Assembly: GCF_004799035.1 (NCBI RefSeq)
Contig: NZ_MWIO01000027.1
Span: 62,001 to 126,000, forward strand
Direction of reading: 5' to 3'
Length of the DNA stretch: 64,000 bases
From: Rhodanobacter lindaniclasticus
Lineage (GTDB): Bacteria; Pseudomonadota; Gammaproteobacteria; Xanthomonadales; Rhodanobacteraceae
Position numbers and translations under genes: made by a program. This document shows positions 27,346-39,113 of this stretch, one piece after another (position 1 is the first letter of the stretch; the number at the start of each line of letters is the position of its first letter). The notes under the pieces are model-generated. The model did not search any database. It was given only the letters and a program-made list of their open reading frames with translations, and had not been told where the DNA came from.

Positions 27346-29226
27346 TCAATACACATCGCGTGCATAACGGCCCTGTTGCAGCAGGTCGGCCAGCCAGGCG
27401 CGGGCATCGTCGGCAGACAGATCGCCGTGAGTGGCGACGATCTCCAGCAAGGCCTCGTGCACGTCCCTGGCCATGTGCGCGGAATCGCCGCAGACATACA
27501 GGTGTGCGCCCTCGCGCAGCCACGCATACAGTTCGCGACCGTTCTCGCGCAGGCGCTGCTGCACGTAGACTTTGTGCGAGTCCCTCGCAACACCCCGCGC
27601 GTCCTTGTGCGGACTCTCGGAACGAGCCACACCGTCACGGGAAAAGGCCAGGTCGAGGCGGCTCAGGTTGCCGCGGCGCAAGGCGTCCTGCCACTCGACC
27701 TGATAGAGGAAATCGCGCGCGAAGTACCGGTTGCCGAAGAACAGCCAGTTGCGGCCGCTGGCGGCCATCGCCTCGCGTTCCTGCACGAAGGCACGAAACG
27801 GGGCGATGCCGGTACCGGGGCCGATCATGATCACGTCGCGGCTGCCGTCGGCCGGCAGACGGAAGCGTTCGTTCGGCTCGATGAAGACCGGCACCGTCGC
27901 CTCGTCGCCGGCGTTGGCGAGGAAGCTGGACGCCGCGCCGTAGTGGACGCTGCCATGCGCGGCGTACTCCACCACCGCCACCGTCAGGTGCACCTCCTCC
28001 GGCCCCACCGCCTTCGGGCTGGAGGCGATCGAATACAACCGCGGTGTGAGCGGACGCAGCGTCGCCACCAGCTCGGTGGCGTCCCACGCTGCCGGAAATT
28101 CGCGCAGCAGGTCGATCGGCTGGTGGCTTTCCAGCAAGGCAGCGAATTCGGCGCGTTGCTCCGGTTCCAGCAGGCGCTGCAGGCCGGCATGTCTCGTGGC
28201 CGCGGCCTGCGCCGCCACCAGCGGACGGGTCAACCGGGTGATCTCGCGCTGCTCGCCCAGCCAGCGCGCCAGCGGCAGGCGCTTGCCGCCGTGCTCCACC
28301 TCGGCGGCGCCATCCAGCCGCAAGGCCGCCAGCCACTGCTCGACCAGCACCGGCGGGTTGCGCGGCCACACACCGACCGCGTCACCGGCTTCGTAACGCA
28401 GGCCCGAACCTTCCAGCGACAGTTCGACATGCCGCACATCGCGCTCGCTGTCGCGCGACACTATGCGCTGGTTCTCCAGCACGGCGGCCGCGAACGGCTG
28501 CTCACGCGAGTGCGTCGCCACCGTGCGCACCGCGTGCAGTGCCGCGCCCTGACGCGGGGCCGTCGCGGGCACGGCCAGCGTCTCTCGGGCGGCGGCCACG
28601 GCGGCTGCGGACCAGCTCGCTGCCGCGGCCTCGAAATCCACGTCGGCCTCACCCAGCTCGGCAAGGCGCTGGCCGCCCAGCTCGGCCAGCCGCGCATCCA
28701 GCGCCTGGCTGACAGCGCAGTACTTCGGGTAACTCGAATCGCCCAGGCCGAGCACGGCGAACTTCAGCTGCGGCAGCTTCGGTGCGCGTTTGCCGGCGAT
28801 GAACTCGACGAAGCCGATCGCATCGTCCGGCGGGTCGCCATCGCCCTGGCTGCTGATCACCACGCTCAGGAGGCGCTCCTGCGCCAGCTCGCGCAGCGGG
28901 TAGGCGCCGGCGCGCAGCAATCGCACCGGCAGGCCGGCGGCCTCGGCGCGGGCCTCCAGTTGCTCGGCGACGCGGCGCGAGTTGCCGGTCTGGCTGCCGT
29001 AGACGATGGTCAACCGCTCGGTGGCGTTCGCTGCCGGCTCGCCCATCGCCACCAGGCCGGCAGGTGCCGCGCCGCCGGCTGCGGCCGCGGCCGCAGCGCT
29101 GTACGCCGCGACCCAGTACAGGTCGGCCGGAGCCAGGCCATGGGTCAGGCGGACCAGCAGCGCAAGCTTGTCCGGGTCGAGCGTCGGTGCGGGTGACAGC
29201 GATTTCAGCGCAGCATTCACGACCAT
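27346..29226 (-). CDS. cysJ: Sulfite reductase (NADPH) flavoprotein alpha subunit CysJ
   Basis: 626 residues. Passes electrons from NADPH through FAD and FMN to CysI. Domains: a helical N-terminal stretch (1-70), flavodoxin (about 72-210, [39 protein letters not shown]), FAD-binding (PRLYSIASS-type motif seen as [11 protein letters not shown]), and NADPH-binding ([25 protein letters not shown]), ending RYARDVY. The ATG at 29226 is directly preceded by AAAAGGA; a GTG at 29220 would have better spacing and may be the true start. Confidence 0.95.
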   Translation of the reverse strand: MVVNAALKSLSPAPTLDPDKLALLVRLTHGLAPADLYWVAAYSAAAAAAAGGAAPAGLVAMGEPAANATERLTIVYGSQTGNSRRVAEQLEARAEAAGLPVRLLRAGAYPLRELAQERLLSVVISSQGDGDPPDDAIGFVEFIAGKRAPKLPQLKFAVLGLGDSSYPKYCAVSQALDARLAELGGQRLAELGEADVDFEAAAASWSAAAVAAARETLAVPATAPRQGAALHAVRTVATHSREQPFAAAVLENQRIVSRDSERDVRHVELSLEGSGLRYEAGDAVGVWPRNPPVLVEQWLAALRLDGAAEVEHGGKRLPLARWLGEQREITRLTRPLVAAQAAATRHAGLQRLLEPEQRAEFAALLESHQPIDLLREFPAAWDATELVATLRPLTPRLYSIASSPKAVGPEEVHLTVAVVEYAAHGSVHYGAASSFLANAGDEATVPVFIEPNERFRLPADGSRDVIMIGPGTGIAPFRAFVQEREAMAASGRNWLFFGNRYFARDFLYQVEWQDALRRGNLSRLDLAFSRDGVARSESPHKDARGVARDSHKVYVQQRLRENGRELYAWLREGAHLYVCGDSAHMARDVHEALLEIVATHGDLSADDARAWLADLLQQGRYARDVY

Positions 29227-29232
29227 TCCTTT

Positions 29233-29250
29233 TGGACGTCTTTACGTCCA
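29233..29250. promoter_or_regulatory. Inverted repeat just upstream of cysJ
   Basis: TGGACGT-CTTT-ACGTCCA, a 7-bp perfect dyad, lies 7 bases before the annotated cysJ start, in the 140-base gap shared with the divergent TauE gene. It could be an operator or an mRNA hairpin masking the start. No regulator can be named from sequence. Confidence 0.35.
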
Positions 29251-29366
29251 CATGTGAATGTTAGGCGCCTGCGTCGGCTCGGGGAAAACATCTGTCGGCA
29301 TGTCGTTATGTCCGCTGCTCATTTCCTGCGCACGACCCGGCGCGCCGTATACTGCGCATCCACCCG

Positions 29367-30125
29367 ATGTGGTTGCCGACACGCTTGAGCGAACTGCTTG
29401 CATTCATGGTCGTGGGCGCCCTCGCCCAGCTGGTCGACGGCGCGCTGGGCATGGCTTTCGGGGTCACCTCGTCCGGCCTGCTGCTGGCCCTCGGCTTGCC
29501 GCCGGTGGCGGCCAGCGCCAGCGTGCACTATGCGGAGGCCTTCACCTGCGGTGCTTCCGGCCTCAGCCACCTGCTGGCCGGCAACGTGCGTCGCGCGCTG
29601 TTCCTGGCGCTGGTCATTCCCGGCGTGCTGGGCGCGCTGATCGGCGTGTGGATCGCGGTGCACGTGCCACCTTCCTGGCTGCGCGCCATGCTGGCGCCTT
29701 ACCTGCTGGGCATGGGCGGCTTCCTGTTGCTGCGTTGCCGACGACCGGCCGGCACGCGCCTGGACGTACCGCGCGGCACCGGCGTCACCGGCGGCATCGC
29801 CGGGCTGGTCGACGCGATCGGCGGCGGCGGCTGGAGCGCGATCACGGTCACCACGCTGCTGGCGCGCGGCCTGCAGCCACGGGCGGTGATCGGCAGCGTG
29901 CACCTGGCCAAGTGCGTGGTCAGCGTGGCCGCCAGCTTCAGCTTCCTGTTCACCATCGGCGTCAGCCACGCCGCTGCCGTGGCCGGGTTGATCATCGGCG
30001 GGGCCCTGGCCGCGCCGTTCGGCGCCGTGTTCGTGCGACGCGTGCCGGCGCGCGTCGCCACCGCGCTGGCCGGGCTGGCGGTGCTGGCACTGGGCCTCAA
30101 CAACACGGTGCACCTGTTCACCTGA
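29367..30125 (+). CDS. TauE/SafE-family sulfite exporter-type permease
   Basis: 252 residues with about eight hydrophobic segments in two repeats; the repeats start GALAQLVDGALGMAFGVTSS and GGIAGLVDAIGGGGWSAIT, the paired DG signature of TauE/SafE. Family members export sulfite, sulfoacetate or related organic anions. Divergent from cysJIH, so it probably protects against sulfite build-up during sulfate assimilation, or serves as a sulfate permease; this is inferred from position only. It is followed 21 bases later by the oxygenase gene. Confidence 0.86.
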   Translation: MWLPTRLSELLAFMVVGALAQLVDGALGMAFGVTSSGLLLALGLPPVAASASVHYAEAFTCGASGLSHLLAGNVRRALFLALVIPGVLGALIGVWIAVHVPPSWLRAMLAPYLLGMGGFLLLRCRRPAGTRLDVPRGTGVTGGIAGLVDAIGGGGWSAITVTTLLARGLQPRAVIGSVHLAKCVVSVAASFSFLFTIGVSHAAAVAGLIIGGALAAPFGAVFVRRVPARVATALAGLAVLALGLNNTVHLFT

Positions 30126-30146
30126 GCCGGCTACTACAATGGCCGG

Positions 30147-31343
30147 ATGAAACCCCTCCCGACTTTTCCGATCGAAGTGCGCGGCAGCGCCACGCGCCCG
30201 CTGGGCATGAGCCCGGCGCGCTTCCTGCGCGACTACTGGCAGAAACGCCCGCTGCTGATCCGCAACGCGTTTCCCGGCTTCCGCCCGCCGCTGCAACCGG
30301 ACGACCTCGCCGGTCTGGCCTGCGAACCCACCGCGCTGGCGCGGCTGATCGTGCACGACGAGGCGCGCGACCGCTGGCGGGTCAAGTCGAGTCCGCTGGA
30401 GGAGGCCGATTTCGCCGCCACGCCACCACGCGACTGGACCTTGCTGGTGCAGGACGTGGACAAGTGGGACGCCGACGTGGCCAGCCTGCTGCAGCACTTC
30501 CGGTTCCTGCCGAGCTGGCGCATGGACGACGTGATGGTGTCCTACGCCGAACCCGGCGGCGGAGTCGGCGCGCACATCGATCAGTACGACGTGTTCCTGC
30601 TGCAGGGCCTGGGCCAGCGCCATTGGGCGATCAGCGACGATCCGCTGGCGCCAAAGGCGTTCCGGCCCGACATCGAGCTGAAGCAACTGGTGCAGTTCGA
30701 GCCGACCCACGAATGGCTGCTCGACCCGGGCGACATGCTCTACCTGCCACCGGGCGTGCCGCACGACGGCGTGGCCTTCGGCGGTCCGTGCATGACGTTC
30801 TCCGTCGGCATGCGCGCGCCCTCGCAGGCCGAACTGACCGGCGACCTGGCCGACTACATCGCCGAGCAGCTTCCCGACGAATTGCGTTACGCCGATCCCG
30901 ACCTGGCCCCGGCCAGGCATGCCGGCGAAATCGACCGCGCCGTGCTGGAGCGGCTCAAGGCGGCCCTGCCGTTCGCCGCCGCGCTGCGCGACGACCTGCT
31001 GCGCGACTGGTTCGGCCGCTTCATCACCCGCTACCGCAACGCGCAGGTGCCGGTGGCGCCGGAGCGTCCACTGAGCGAGGAGCGGTTCGCCGGGCGCCTC
31101 GCCGCCGGCGCCCGGCTGCTGCGCCACCCCTGGGCGCGCATGGCCTGGGCGGACGGCAAGAGCGGTTGCGTCCTTTACGTATGCGGCCAGGCCTATGGCG
31201 CATCGCCGGAACTGGCGCAGCGACTGTGCGCCGAGCGCGAACTGGCCTTCGATCGCACGCCTTCTGCCGCCGACCGCGAACTCCTGCTCGCCCTGGTCAA
31301 CGACGGCCACCTGTTGCTGCGCCCCGCGCGCCGACGCCGATGA
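30147..31343 (+). CDS. roxA: JmjC cupin ribosomal protein oxygenase RoxA (YcfD)
   Basis: 398 residues. Fe(II)/2-oxoglutarate oxygenase that in E. coli hydroxylates Arg81 of ribosomal protein uL16. Iron ligands are visible: H143 and D145 in GAHIDQYDVF, H206 in PPGVPHDGVAF. The C-terminal half provides the dimerisation and winged-helix parts. Length and motifs match YcfD. The stop overlaps the next gene by ATGA, so they are co-translated. Confidence 0.93.
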   Translation: MKPLPTFPIEVRGSATRPLGMSPARFLRDYWQKRPLLIRNAFPGFRPPLQPDDLAGLACEPTALARLIVHDEARDRWRVKSSPLEEADFAATPPRDWTLLVQDVDKWDADVASLLQHFRFLPSWRMDDVMVSYAEPGGGVGAHIDQYDVFLLQGLGQRHWAISDDPLAPKAFRPDIELKQLVQFEPTHEWLLDPGDMLYLPPGVPHDGVAFGGPCMTFSVGMRAPSQAELTGDLADYIAEQLPDELRYADPDLAPARHAGEIDRAVLERLKAALPFAAALRDDLLRDWFGRFITRYRNAQVPVAPERPLSEERFAGRLAAGARLLRHPWARMAWADGKSGCVLYVCGQAYGASPELAQRLCAERELAFDRTPSAADRELLLALVNDGHLLLRPARRRR

Positions 31344-32293
31344 AACTGCAGCACTTCCACGTCGAGATCGCCGACTGGTCGCGTGACGACCAGCGCGCCG
31401 CCCTGCTCGACCTGCGTGCCACGGTGTTCATCCAGGAACAGGGCGTGAGCGAGCAGCGCGAACGCGACGGGCTCGACGTCGACTGCTGGCACGTGCTGGC
31501 ACGCGACGACGCCGGCCATCCGATCGGCTGCGGCCGGCTCACGCCGCAGCACAAGATCGGCCGCATGGCGGTGCTGCCGGACTGGCGCGGCCAGGGCGTG
31601 GGTGCAGCCTTGCTGCGCGAGCTGCTGGGCCTGGCCCGCGCGCAGGGCTGGAGCGAGGTGGCACTGGACGCCCAGGTCAGCGCGATCGGCTTCTACACCC
31701 GCGCCGGCTTCGTCGCGTACGGCGAGGAGTTCGAGGACGCGGGCCTGGCACACCGCGCCATGCGGCTGGTGTTCGAGCGGGACGCGACGATCGAGCATCC
31801 GCCCGGTCGCGACCCCGGCCGGCTGGCGACCGGCACGGCGGTCGAATGCGTGCAGGCGCGGCTGCAACTGCTGCGTGATGCGCGTCATCAGCTGGCCGTG
31901 CGCCTGCCCGCGCTCACTGCCGACACCTTCGCCGATGCGGAACAACTGGCCGAGTTGCGGCGCATCGCCACCTCCGGCCGCAGTGCGCTGATCCGCGTGC
32001 TGCTGCACGAGCCGCAGGCCGCGCTGCAGGCCGACCATCCACTGATCGGCCTGGCCCAGCGCCTGTCCAGCGCGTTCCAGATCCGCGTGCCGGTCGACGA
32101 CGTCGACCTGGCCTGGCCTTCGGCCTGCCTGCTCAACGACGTCGGCGGTTACCTGTTCCTGCCGGCGGCGGAGCGTCCGCCCGGACGCGCGGCGCGCGAC
32201 GACCGCGCCGGCGCCGCGCCGCTGCAGCAGCAATTCGACGAGGTGTGGGAGCGCTCCGAGCGCGCCACGGCGCTGCAGCGGCTGGATATCTGA
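31340..32293 (+). CDS. GNAT acetyltransferase fused to a DUF7931-type C-terminal domain
   Basis: 317 residues. Residues 1-145 are a GNAT domain related to ElaA (LRATVFIQEQGVSEQRERDG, CGRLTPQHKIGRMAVLPDWR, acetyl-CoA loop RGQGVGAALL). The C-terminal 150 residues (from TAVECVQARLQLLRDARHQL) are a separate alpha/beta domain seen in Xanthomonadales fusions and resemble a degenerate phospholipase-D-like half; catalytic HKD is absent. Coupled to roxA by a 4-base overlap, so a role at the ribosome or in protein modification is possible but not shown. Confidence 0.8.
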   Translation: MKLQHFHVEIADWSRDDQRAALLDLRATVFIQEQGVSEQRERDGLDVDCWHVLARDDAGHPIGCGRLTPQHKIGRMAVLPDWRGQGVGAALLRELLGLARAQGWSEVALDAQVSAIGFYTRAGFVAYGEEFEDAGLAHRAMRLVFERDATIEHPPGRDPGRLATGTAVECVQARLQLLRDARHQLAVRLPALTADTFADAEQLAELRRIATSGRSALIRVLLHEPQAALQADHPLIGLAQRLSSAFQIRVPVDDVDLAWPSACLLNDVGGYLFLPAAERPPGRAARDDRAGAAPLQQQFDEVWERSERATALQRLDI

Positions 32294-32596
32294 GCGAGAC
32301 GGCCGCGCGGACTGAACCGCAGCTGGCTCGTGGCCATCCGCGTCCGCGACGATGCACAACGCGACCGGGCCACACCCCTTGCGCGTTTGCGGCCGTGCAT
32401 CATGGCCGCGGAGCCGCGCCGCAGGCCGTCTGCGACCATTTCACGGGTTGCCGTGCCGTGGCGGGCGAAGGGTATAATCACGCAGATTGATACCAGTCAT
32501 CCGCACGAGCCACCGGTCGGACTTGAAAACCGGTCGCAAGCCGCGACGTTCAGCTCACATGGATGGCTGCAAGCCTCTTTTTCTGCCGGTGGTGAC
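32294..32596 (+). other. Leader region of the suc operon
   Basis: 303 bases without a long gene. Holds a degenerate palindrome (GCGGCC...GGCCGC, 32389-32409), a perfect TATAAT at 32473-32478, an ACCGGT/ACCGGT hairpin around 32515-32540, and a 13-codon open frame ending on the sucA start. The transcript leader from the putative promoter would be about 115 bases. Confidence 0.6.
32449..32478 (+). promoter_or_regulatory. Putative sigma-70 promoter of sucA
   Basis: Perfect -10 TATAAT (32473-32478) in very GC-rich surroundings. The best -35 is TTGCCG near 32448-32453, giving a 19-base spacer, longer than ideal, so activation by a regulator is plausible. Confidence 0.55.
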
Positions 32597-32600
32597 GTGA
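32559..32600 (+). CDS. Possible 13-codon leader ORF overlapping sucA start
   Basis: ATG at 32559 encodes MDGCKPLFLPVVT and ends at TGA 32598-32600, which overlaps the sucA GTG as GTGA. Too short to judge by coding statistics. Its value is positional: ribosomes ending here could restart on sucA, whose own Shine-Dalgarno is weak. Confidence 0.35.
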   Translation: MDGCKPLFLPVVT

Positions 32601-35437
32601 GTACAAACCTGATCCGCGAGTTCTACGAATCCTCCCAACTCGCTGGCGGCAACGCCGATTACGTGGAATCGCTGTACGACGCATGGCTGGCCGACCCCAC
32701 GGCCGTTCCCGCCGAATGGGCAGGTTATTTCGAGACGTTCAAGGGCCGCGAATCGGGCGACGTCCCGCACGGCGCCGCCATTGCGCGGATCGAGGCGGCG
32801 CAGAGGCAGGGCCGCAACGGCGCCGCCGCCGTACCGATGAGCGACGAGTACGCGCGCAAGCAGGCCGGCGTGCTGCGCCTGCTCACCGCCTACCGCTCGC
32901 GCGGCCACCTCGCCGCCGACCTGGACCCGCTGGGCCTCGCCGACAAGATGCCGGCCCCCGACCTCGGCCTGGCCTTCCACGGCCTGTCCGACGCCGACCT
33001 GGATACCGAATTCGACACCGGCAATTACGCCGGTGGTGGCCAGCGGCTGAAACTGCGCGACCTGCTCGACCGGCTGAAGAAGACCTACGCCAGCTCGATC
33101 GGCGCGGAATTCATGCACATCAGCAACCACGAGCAGCGCAACTGGATCTACAGCCGGCTCGAACAATCCGCCGGCCAGAGCGGCCTGGACAAGGCCGGCC
33201 AGCAGCGCGTGCTGGACGGTCTTACCGCGGCCGAAGGGCTGGAGCGCTACCTGCACACCAAGTACGTCGGCCAGAAGCGCTTCTCGCTGGAAGGCGGCGA
33301 CAGCCTGATCCCGATGCTCGACGACGTGGTACGCGCGGCTGGCGACAACGGCGTCAAGGAGCTGGTGATCGGCATGGCCCACCGCGGCCGCCTCAACGTG
33401 CTGGTCAACATCCTGGGCAAGCCGCCGAAGACACTGTTCGACGAGTTCGAAGGCAAGTTCGAACACCCCGACGACCCGGCCCACTCCGGCGACGTCAAGT
33501 ACCACATGGGTTTCTCCGCCGACGTCAAGACGCCCAAGGGTGGCGTGCACGTGGCGCTGGCGTTCAACCCCTCGCACCTGGAAATCGTCAACCCGGTGGT
33601 GACCGGCTCGGTGCATGCGCGCCAGACCCGTCGCCGCGACACGGCGCACACGCAGTCGATGGCGGTGCTGATCCACGGCGACGCCGCGTTCGCCGGCCAG
33701 GGCGTGAACATGGAACTGTTCAACATGTCGCAGGCGCGCGGCTTCAAGATCGGCGGCAGCCTGCACATCGTGGTCAACAACCAGGTCGGCTTCACCACCT
33801 CCAATCCGGAGGACGCGCGTTCCACCATGTACTGCACCGACCTGGCCAAGATGGTCAACGCGCCGGTGCTGCACGTGAACGGCGACGACCCGGAAGCGGT
33901 GATCCTGGTAACCCGGCTGGCCTACGACTTCCGCAAGCGGTTCCGCCGCGACGCGGTGATCGACCTGGTCTGCTACCGCCGCCACGGCCACAACGAGGCC
34001 GACGAGCCGGCCGCGACCCAGCCGGTGATGTACCAGATCATCAAGAAGCGCCCGACCGCGCGCGACCTGTACCAGCAGCAGCTGGTGAAGGCCGGCGTGC
34101 TGGCCGAGGGCGAGGCAGCCAAGCAGTTCGACGCCTATCGCGCGCGCCTGGAAGCCGGTGCGCCGATGACCGACCTCGACCCGAGCCCCGTCCGCGACGG
34201 CCACGTCGACTGGGCGCGCTTCATCGGCGGCAAGCTGTCGCTGCCCACCGATACCACGGTGCCCAAGCAGAAGCTGCAGGAACTGGCCAGCAAGATCCTC
34301 ACCCTGCCCGCCGACCTCACCCTGCAAGGCCGCGTGGCCAAGATCTACGACGACCGCCGCAAGATGGCCGCCGGCGAGCAGCCCGCCGACTGGGGCTTCG
34401 CCGAGAACCTCGCCTACGCCACCCTGGTCGACGGCGGTTTCGACATGCGCCTGGTCGGCCAGGATTCCGGCCGCGGCACGTTCTTCCACCGTCATGCGGT
34501 GCTGCATGACCAGAAGGACGGCCACACCTACATGCCGCTGGCCGAAGTGCGCGCCACCGCCGATGTCGAGGTGATCGACTCGCTGCTCAGCGAAGAAGCG
34601 GTGATGGCGTTCGAGTACGGCCACTCCACCACCGACCCGGACACGCTCAACATCTGGGAAGCGCAGTTCGGCGACTTCGCCAACGGTGCGCAGGTCGTGA
34701 TCGACCAGTTCATCAGCTCCGGCGAATCGAAGTGGAACCGGCTGTGCGGCCTGGTGCTGCTGCTGCCCCACGGCTACGAGGGCCAGGGGCCGGAGCACTC
34801 CTCCGCCCGGCTGGAACGCTTCCTGCAACTGTGCGCGATGGACAACATGCAGGTCTGCGTGCCGACCACCCCGGCGCAGGATTTCCACATGATCCGCCGA
34901 CAGATGCTGCGCGCCGCGCGCAAGCCGCTGATCGTGATGACGCCGAAGTCGCTGCTGCGCCACAAGCTGGCGGTATCGAGCATGGACGAGCTGGCCAACG
35001 GCAGTTTCCAGCTGGTGATCGGCGAGCATCGCAAGCTGGCGGCGAAGAAGGTCAAGCGCGTGGTGCTGTGCTCGGGCAAGGTCTACTACGACCTGCTGGA
35101 GGAAGCCGAGAAGCGCGAGCTGGCCGACGTGGCGATCGTGCGCGTCGAGCAGCTGTATCCGTTCCCCCGCGTGGAGGTCAGCGCCGAACTGGACAAGTAT
35201 CCGTCGGCGAAGGAAGTGATCTGGTGCCAGGAGGAGCCGATGAACCAGGGTGCCTGGTTCCAGATCCGCCATCACCTGCAAGCCTGCACGGGCAGCAAGC
35301 ACAGCCTGTCGTACGCCGGTCGCGCGCGCTCGCCGGCGCCGGCCGCCGGCCACCACAACACGCACGTCGCCGAACAGACCGCGCTGGTCGAACAGGCGCT
35401 GGTCGCGCCGGTCGCCAGCGACCACGCCGCCGAGTAA
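32597..35437 (+). CDS. sucA: 2-oxoglutarate dehydrogenase E1 component SucA
   Basis: 946 residues, GTG start at 32597 (VSTNLIREFYESSQLAGGN is the conserved opening). The thiamine-diphosphate enzyme decarboxylates 2-oxoglutarate and succinylates the E2 lipoyl group. Seen: VIGMAHRGRLNVLVN, IHGDAAFAGQGV and NNQVGFTTSNPEDARS for ThDP/Mg binding, CYRRHGHNEADEP, and the C-terminal LLPHGYEGQGPEHSSARLER. First gene of sucA-sucB-lpd. A longer frame is open upstream but has no family match. Confidence 0.97.
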   Translation: MSTNLIREFYESSQLAGGNADYVESLYDAWLADPTAVPAEWAGYFETFKGRESGDVPHGAAIARIEAAQRQGRNGAAAVPMSDEYARKQAGVLRLLTAYRSRGHLAADLDPLGLADKMPAPDLGLAFHGLSDADLDTEFDTGNYAGGGQRLKLRDLLDRLKKTYASSIGAEFMHISNHEQRNWIYSRLEQSAGQSGLDKAGQQRVLDGLTAAEGLERYLHTKYVGQKRFSLEGGDSLIPMLDDVVRAAGDNGVKELVIGMAHRGRLNVLVNILGKPPKTLFDEFEGKFEHPDDPAHSGDVKYHMGFSADVKTPKGGVHVALAFNPSHLEIVNPVVTGSVHARQTRRRDTAHTQSMAVLIHGDAAFAGQGVNMELFNMSQARGFKIGGSLHIVVNNQVGFTTSNPEDARSTMYCTDLAKMVNAPVLHVNGDDPEAVILVTRLAYDFRKRFRRDAVIDLVCYRRHGHNEADEPAATQPVMYQIIKKRPTARDLYQQQLVKAGVLAEGEAAKQFDAYRARLEAGAPMTDLDPSPVRDGHVDWARFIGGKLSLPTDTTVPKQKLQELASKILTLPADLTLQGRVAKIYDDRRKMAAGEQPADWGFAENLAYATLVDGGFDMRLVGQDSGRGTFFHRHAVLHDQKDGHTYMPLAEVRATADVEVIDSLLSEEAVMAFEYGHSTTDPDTLNIWEAQFGDFANGAQVVIDQFISSGESKWNRLCGLVLLLPHGYEGQGPEHSSARLERFLQLCAMDNMQVCVPTTPAQDFHMIRRQMLRAARKPLIVMTPKSLLRHKLAVSSMDELANGSFQLVIGEHRKLAAKKVKRVVLCSGKVYYDLLEEAEKRELADVAIVRVEQLYPFPRVEVSAELDKYPSAKEVIWCQEEPMNQGAWFQIRHHLQACTGSKHSLSYAGRARSPAPAAGHHNTHVAEQTALVEQALVAPVASDHAAE

Positions 35438-35449
35438 TCCATTTCGAAC

Positions 35450-35473
35450 GGGATGGCCGCGATTGGCCGTCCC
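35450..35473 (+). repeat. Hairpin between sucA and sucB
   Basis: Nine-base stem GGGATGGCC with GGCCGTCCC (one T-G pair) and a 6-base loop, 13 bases past the sucA stop. No T-run, so read-through into sucB is expected. It resembles the ATGGCCGC-type palindromes elsewhere in the window. Confidence 0.6.
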
Positions 35474-35518
35474 AGCTACTTGTGTCCATCGACAGTCGCA
35501 CAAACCCAAGAGCCTCTT

Positions 35519-36721
<1,203 letters not shown>

Positions 36722-36731
36722 CCGCCCGAGC

Positions 36732-38288
<1,557 letters not shown>

Positions 38289-38393
38289 GCGCAGGATGGC
38301 TCATTCCGTGCAGGCCATGAATGGCCGACGGCACGGGATCCACGCGGCCCGCTCGTGGCGACATGGGTGGGCCGCTTCGTCTGCCATCTGCCC

Positions 38394-38485
38394 GTAGGAG
38401 CCCGCTTGCGGGCGATGCTTTTCTGTCGGGAATCGAGCAACGGGACTCACAAAAGCAACGGCATCGCCCGCAAGCGGGCTCCTAC
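38394..38485. repeat. Perfect 25-bp inverted GTAGGAGC REP pair (BIME-like)
   Basis: Arms 38394-38418 and 38461-38485 are exact reverse complements, starting GTAGGAGCCCGC, with a 42-base spacer. The right arm ends 4 bases before the AAGGA ribosome site of the next gene. A separate small palindrome GGCCATGAATGGCC lies at 38313-38326. Confidence 0.85.
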
Positions 38486-38499
38486 GAAAAGGAATACGC

Positions 38500-39096
38500 A
38501 TGCCCCAACCCACTGCCATCTGCGTCTATTGCGGTTCCAACAGCGGCCGGCATCCCGAGTACGCCGAACAGGCGCACGCCTTCGGCAGCGAGATGGCCCG
38601 ACGTGGCATCGCGCTGGTCTACGGCGGCGGCAAGGTCGGCCTGATGGGCGTGGTGGCCGACGCGGTGCTCGCCGGCGGCGGCAGGGTGATCGGGGTGATT
38701 CCGCGCCAGCTGGTGGAGCTGGAGGTGGCGCACCCGGGCCTGAGCGAGCTGGTGGTCGTCGAGACCATGCACCAGCGCAAGACGCGCATGTACGAGCTGT
38801 CCGACGCCTTCGTCGCCCTGCCCGGCGGCTTCGGCACGATGGACGAGATGTTCGAGATGTTGACCTGGGCCCAGCTCGGCCTGCACCGCTATCCCTGCGC
38901 CTTCCTCGACGTGCGCGGCTACTACCGCGACCTGCGCACGCTGATGGAGCACATGGTCGACGAATCCTTCGTGAAGGCGGCGCAGCGCGACAGCATCTGG
39001 TTCGGCGACGACATCGCCGCATTGTTCGACTGGATGCGGGACTACGAAGGCAGCTACACGCCCAAGTGGATTTCCTCCCGCAGCGTCGACGCCTGA
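38500..39096 (+). CDS. LOG-family (TIGR00730) nucleotide 5'-monophosphate phosphoribohydrolase
   Basis: 198 residues. Signature ICVYCGSNSG at the N-terminus, GLVYGGG-type loop as VYGGGKVGLMG, and catalytic LPGGFGTMDE with MHQRKTRM before it. LOG proteins cleave the ribose from cytokinin-type or other nucleoside monophosphates; bacterial members may act mainly on AMP-like substrates (PpnN relatives). The reading starts right after a REP arm. Followed at 17 bases by the AcuI-like gene. Confidence 0.88.
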   Translation: MPQPTAICVYCGSNSGRHPEYAEQAHAFGSEMARRGIALVYGGGKVGLMGVVADAVLAGGGRVIGVIPRQLVELEVAHPGLSELVVVETMHQRKTRMYELSDAFVALPGGFGTMDEMFEMLTWAQLGLHRYPCAFLDVRGYYRDLRTLMEHMVDESFVKAAQRDSIWFGDDIAALFDWMRDYEGSYTPKWISSRSVDA

Positions 39097-39113
39097 TTCC
39101 GCAGGAGGTCGAA

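Noticed and set aside
29258-31339. Upstream in-frame extension of the GNAT gene making a 1011-residue protein
   Set aside because: It crosses TauE and roxA in another frame; the ATG at 31340 overlapping the roxA stop is the natural start.
32513-32540. Sequence like a tRNA-Ser anticodon arm (CTTGAAAACCGG) in the suc leader
   Set aside because: No acceptor, D or T arms around it, and ACCGGT is self-complementary, so a chance likeness.
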